From Fischerella sp. PCC 9431 (lineage in GTDB: Bacteria > Cyanobacteriota > Cyanobacteriia > Cyanobacteriales > Nostocaceae): a DNA stretch of 64,000 nucleotides. The stretch covers positions 4,619,283 through 4,683,282 of the forward strand of contig NZ_KE650771.1 in NCBI RefSeq assembly GCF_000447295.1. The letters are read 5' to 3'. The notes under the pieces are model-generated. The model was given only the letters and a program-made list of their open reading frames with translations. It was not told the DNA's origin and did not search any database. Positions 61,814 to 64,000 of this stretch are shown one piece after another. The position numbers were made by a program, and so were the translations under genes. How positions within the stretch are numbered: position 1 is the stretch's first letter; the number at the start of each line of letters is the position of its first letter.

Positions 61814-62656
61814 GTTTTCACCTCTTGCTAAATTTCAGCTCGTTAGAAGAGTAGTCAAAGCAGGAGTCATTGTGCCGAAACCTTACCTAGACTGAGCTAC
61901 AGCTTGTTTGATTTGAAGATTTTTGATTTTTTATGTCTGAAGCTCTGAAGTGGCGTTAATAATGTCCAAGAATGGCCATTTTTGAGCAGGTTTTTGACCT
62001 GGAATAGTCTGAAAAGTTGATCATACCGTACTTAAAAATGCAGTACTCAACAATCATGTATGGGCAAGTTGCTTTTCAAACCTAGTTCTGCCCTGATAAT
62101 CAAAAAATAAATCAAGTCGCGTCTGTAACAACAGCATAGTAACGGTTTGACCGTGTGAGCATATTTGTTAACGATACAAATTTCCTAAAATGACACGATA
62201 ACCTCGATATCATTTCCAAATGCAGATCTCGGAAGTTTTCAAAATTCCTGACTTCTAAAAATATGTTCCGGTAAATTGCACTTCGTGTTCGTCCACAAAT
62301 TTAACACTTGGTTTGAGGCTTCTTGGCTGTGTTATCTTCCCCTCCTAGCTTTGAGTCCTCTTTTCCGATTTTAATCTTCTCAGAAAATCGATTTAGTAAT
62401 TGGGGAACAAAATAAAAGTTCGCTTTGTCTAGTTGCTGAGTCGAGATACAGAAACTGTTGGCAAAAGATTACTTAACAATTCTGGCAGGTAATATTGCAC
62501 TTTAGAGCCAAAACGTTGAATAGGCGGCTCAAAGCATTAATTTATCGTGATTATGACCTCTGTGTTCTCACTTTTCAGTCCCAACCTATTTAATTCACAT
62601 TAGGCGTAAATTAAAAATTGCTAAGAAAGACAAGGCGGACATGGAAAGAGAGAAAA
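61814..62656. other. Gene-free region
   Basis: I see no gene, RNA or clear repeat in these 843 bases. It is mixed composition with no open frame longer than about 50 codons that looks coding, and no strong hairpin. It may be decayed sequence between the secreted peptidase promoter and the lipoprotein 3' end. Confidence 0.45.
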
Positions 62657-63172
62657 CTAGAAATTTGACTTGGCGACTTCAGCTTTCTCGACAGAGTTAT
62701 TATCTACACCCAAAGTTAGCTGGAGAGGAGTATTTGATGGGTATGCTTTCACTACCTGCCGATAAACTTCGTAGTTTGTGGGTAAAGTCTTTTGTTGAGA
62801 ATCTACTGTATAAGTAAGTTTATACTCCACAGATTTTAAGATTTCGGGTGTACTTGCTTGTTCTTGAGGTTTTTTTCGTTGTTCTACTTCCGACACTGAA
62901 GGTCGTGGTGGTAAAGTCGGCCACCATAAACCTTTGTCATCAGGGCCGATTACTCTTCCAGGAGGCTTGACTCCATTACGATTTAGCACAGAAGCTGTAG
63001 CAAAAGTCTCAAAGCGTGGTGATGGTTCATTTGCAAGATCGTATGCATATTTAACTTGCCAGGTGTAAGTGGTTAACGCTGTGGCTTCATACTGGTTAGT
63101 AGTGACAGTGCTGCAACTAGTAAGTGTGAGTGCTGTTAACCCAAGCATCATCGAAAGCAAAAATCTCTTCAT
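62657..63172 (-). CDS. Small lipoprotein of unknown function
   Basis: This 171-residue protein starts MKRFLLSMMLGLTALTLTSC with a lipobox (LTSC, lipidated Cys20). The mature part is Thr/Pro-rich and has GRVIGPDDKGLWWPTLPPRP near its middle and a C-terminal beta-rich segment. I recognise no family. The ATG at 63172 is chosen because it places the signal peptide at the terminus; a longer frame to 63247 only adds sequence that overlaps the tnpB end. Its promoter region abuts the transposon end, so the insertion may have changed its expression. Confidence 0.65.
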   Translation of the reverse strand: MKRFLLSMMLGLTALTLTSCSTVTTNQYEATALTTYTWQVKYAYDLANEPSPRFETFATASVLNRNGVKPPGRVIGPDDKGLWWPTLPPRPSVSEVEQRKKPQEQASTPEILKSVEYKLTYTVDSQQKTLPTNYEVYRQVVKAYPSNTPLQLTLGVDNNSVEKAEVAKSNF

Positions 63173-63260
63173 CAATTTTTCCACAGCGATCGCAAACTGG
63201 TGACGTACCCGACGAGTCGTGCTTTGCATACAGCGCGGGCTTCTCAATGACTCCTGTATG
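63173..63260 (-). ncRNA. Candidate transposon right end and omega-RNA region
   Basis: Downstream of the tnpB stop on the minus strand, and overlapping its last codons, is a GC-richer segment (GAAGCCCGCGCTGTATGC then GACTCGTCGGGTACGTCAC). IS200/IS605-type elements place their right end and guide omega-RNA here. The exact RNA 3' end and guide cannot be read by eye. Confidence 0.35.
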
Positions 63261-63999
63261 AGGACATTGATTGAGCTTTAAGACCGTGCGCCCCACGGTT
63301 CTTTATGTTGATAGCCGCGTTCAAATCCCTGCACAAACTAGCATGACAAATAGGGCAATTGTGCATTCTTTGAGATAGCGGCTTTTTAACTTTGTGTCCA
63401 CAGCTAGAACATTGTTGGCTAGTACCATTTGGATTTATAGCTATTACCTTCAAACCAGCATTTACGGCTTTGTTTGAAAGTATAGTTACAAATTGGCTCC
63501 AACCAGCATCATTAATACTTTTAGCCAGTCTTGTTTTAACTAGTCCTTTGATATTCAACTTTTCAACAGCAACAACATCATACTTATCAAGTAGTGTTTT
63601 AGCTGTTTTAAAATGAAAATCTTTGCGAGCATCTGCAACTTTTTTGTGTTGCCTACCCAATTTTTGAATAGCTTTTCTACGACGATTAGAACCTTTCTTG
63701 CGTCTTGAGACTCTACGCTGTACTGACTTTAATCTACGTTCAGCTTTGCGTAAATGCTTTGGTGCGGCAATTCTAGTATTGTCAGAAGCAACATAAAAAT
63801 CGATTAAGCCAACATCAATCCCAACAATGTTATCAGGGTTAAAGTCAGGTTTAATTGTGGGTACTGTTTTGTCATCAAGGCTTAAAGTGACATAGTAACC
63901 GTCTGCTTTTTTGGTAACAGATACGGTTTTAATATCAAAGCCATCGGGTACTGGTCGATGGGCAATTACTTTAATATCCCCAATTTTTGACAACGTGAT
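63244..63999 (-). CDS. tnpB: TnpB RNA-guided nuclease, N-terminus outside the window
   Basis: The frame is open to the right edge, so this is the C-terminal 250 or so residues of a protein that normally has about 400. Numbering from the Leu/Met at 63993, the RuvC catalytic acids are D60 (IVGIDVGL), E144 ([12 protein letters not shown]) and D223 ([10 protein letters not shown]), and the zinc finger is CSSC (C195, C198) and CPIC (C213, C216). All are intact, so the enzyme could be active. A basic region ([14 protein letters not shown]) binds RNA. TnpB cuts DNA at sites specified by omega-RNA and supports transposon retention. No tnpA is visible in the window. Confidence 0.92.
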   Translation of the reverse strand: MTLSKIGDIKVIAHRPVPDGFDIKTVSVTKKADGYYVTLSLDDKTVPTIKPDFNPDNIVGIDVGLIDFYVASDNTRIAAPKHLRKAERRLKSVQRRVSRRKKGSNRRRKAIQKLGRQHKKVADARKDFHFKTAKTLLDKYDVVAVEKLNIKGLVKTRLAKSINDAGWSQFVTILSNKAVNAGLKVIAINPNGTSQQCSSCGHKVKKPLSQRMHNCPICHASLCRDLNAAINIKNRGAHGLKAQSMSSYRSH

Positions 64000-64000
64000 T

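Noticed and set aside
62657..63247. Longer start for the lipoprotein gene
   Set aside because: It would overlap the tnpB stop and place a basic non-signal stretch before the clear lipoprotein signal at MKRFLL.

Overview
The window is chromosomal DNA of a filamentous, probably heterocyst-forming cyanobacterium (Nostocales type). Three things support this: the octamer GCGATCGC (HIP1) recurs throughout; several genes are cyanobacterial or thylakoid-type (NdhI, a PSI-accumulation thioredoxin-like protein, a NatFGH-type amino-acid transporter, a fused ModB-ModC); and the spacers are crowded with short tandem repeats and small palindromic elements typical of this group. I see no tRNA, rRNA or CRISPR array.

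Layout. 1-2.7 kb: the 3' part of a PAS-histidine kinase gene plus two single-domain receivers. 2.7-4.6 kb: a repeat- and hairpin-rich gene desert. 4.6-18.3 kb: a long co-directional block with a small exported protein, a DUF1269-like membrane protein, an exported formylglycine-generating enzyme, two tandem exported sulfatases, an MscS channel, a MarC-family protein, an MFS carrier, a DUF202-BASS transporter fusion and two stand-alone DUF202 proteins. This reads as an envelope locus for sulfate-ester hydrolysis and solute transport. 18.3-21 kb: aquaporin divergent from glycerol kinase. 21-24.2 kb: photosynthesis-related and small conserved proteins. 24.2-30.8 kb: a BMP/nucleoside-type ABC transporter on the minus strand, interrupted by a plus-strand MazF toxin-antitoxin pair. 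31.7-38.1 kb: GNAT, a 35-residue membrane peptide, an MFS carrier and a molybdenum locus (ModA, fused ModBC, exported molybdopterin-domain protein). 38.4-45.1 kb: ATP-grasp ligase, HAD phosphatase, a lone ndhI, an atypical sensor kinase and two stress/envelope proteins. 45.4-49.6 kb: a complete polar amino-acid ABC transporter. 49.9-52.9 kb: ketopantoate-reductase family, cupin dioxygenase-like and methyltransferase genes. 53.9-57.7 kb: a 1262-residue CHAT protease - NB-ARC NTPase - TPR protein, a likely stress, death or defence switch. 58-64 kb: DUF2993 and DUF4336 proteins, a secreted HExxH protein, a lipoprotein and the C-terminal part of a TnpB nuclease at the right edge.

The most distinctive theme is short repeats entering genes without breaking them. 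A 9-bp repeat array adds 63 residues inside the kinase ATP-binding domain; a related array forms the ModB-ModC linker; and a 45-bp palindromic element sits in frame inside the CHAT domain. Other repeats touch the start codon of a permease gene and the tail of a kinase gene. Functional assignments rest on motif and family recognition by eye; no database search was possible.
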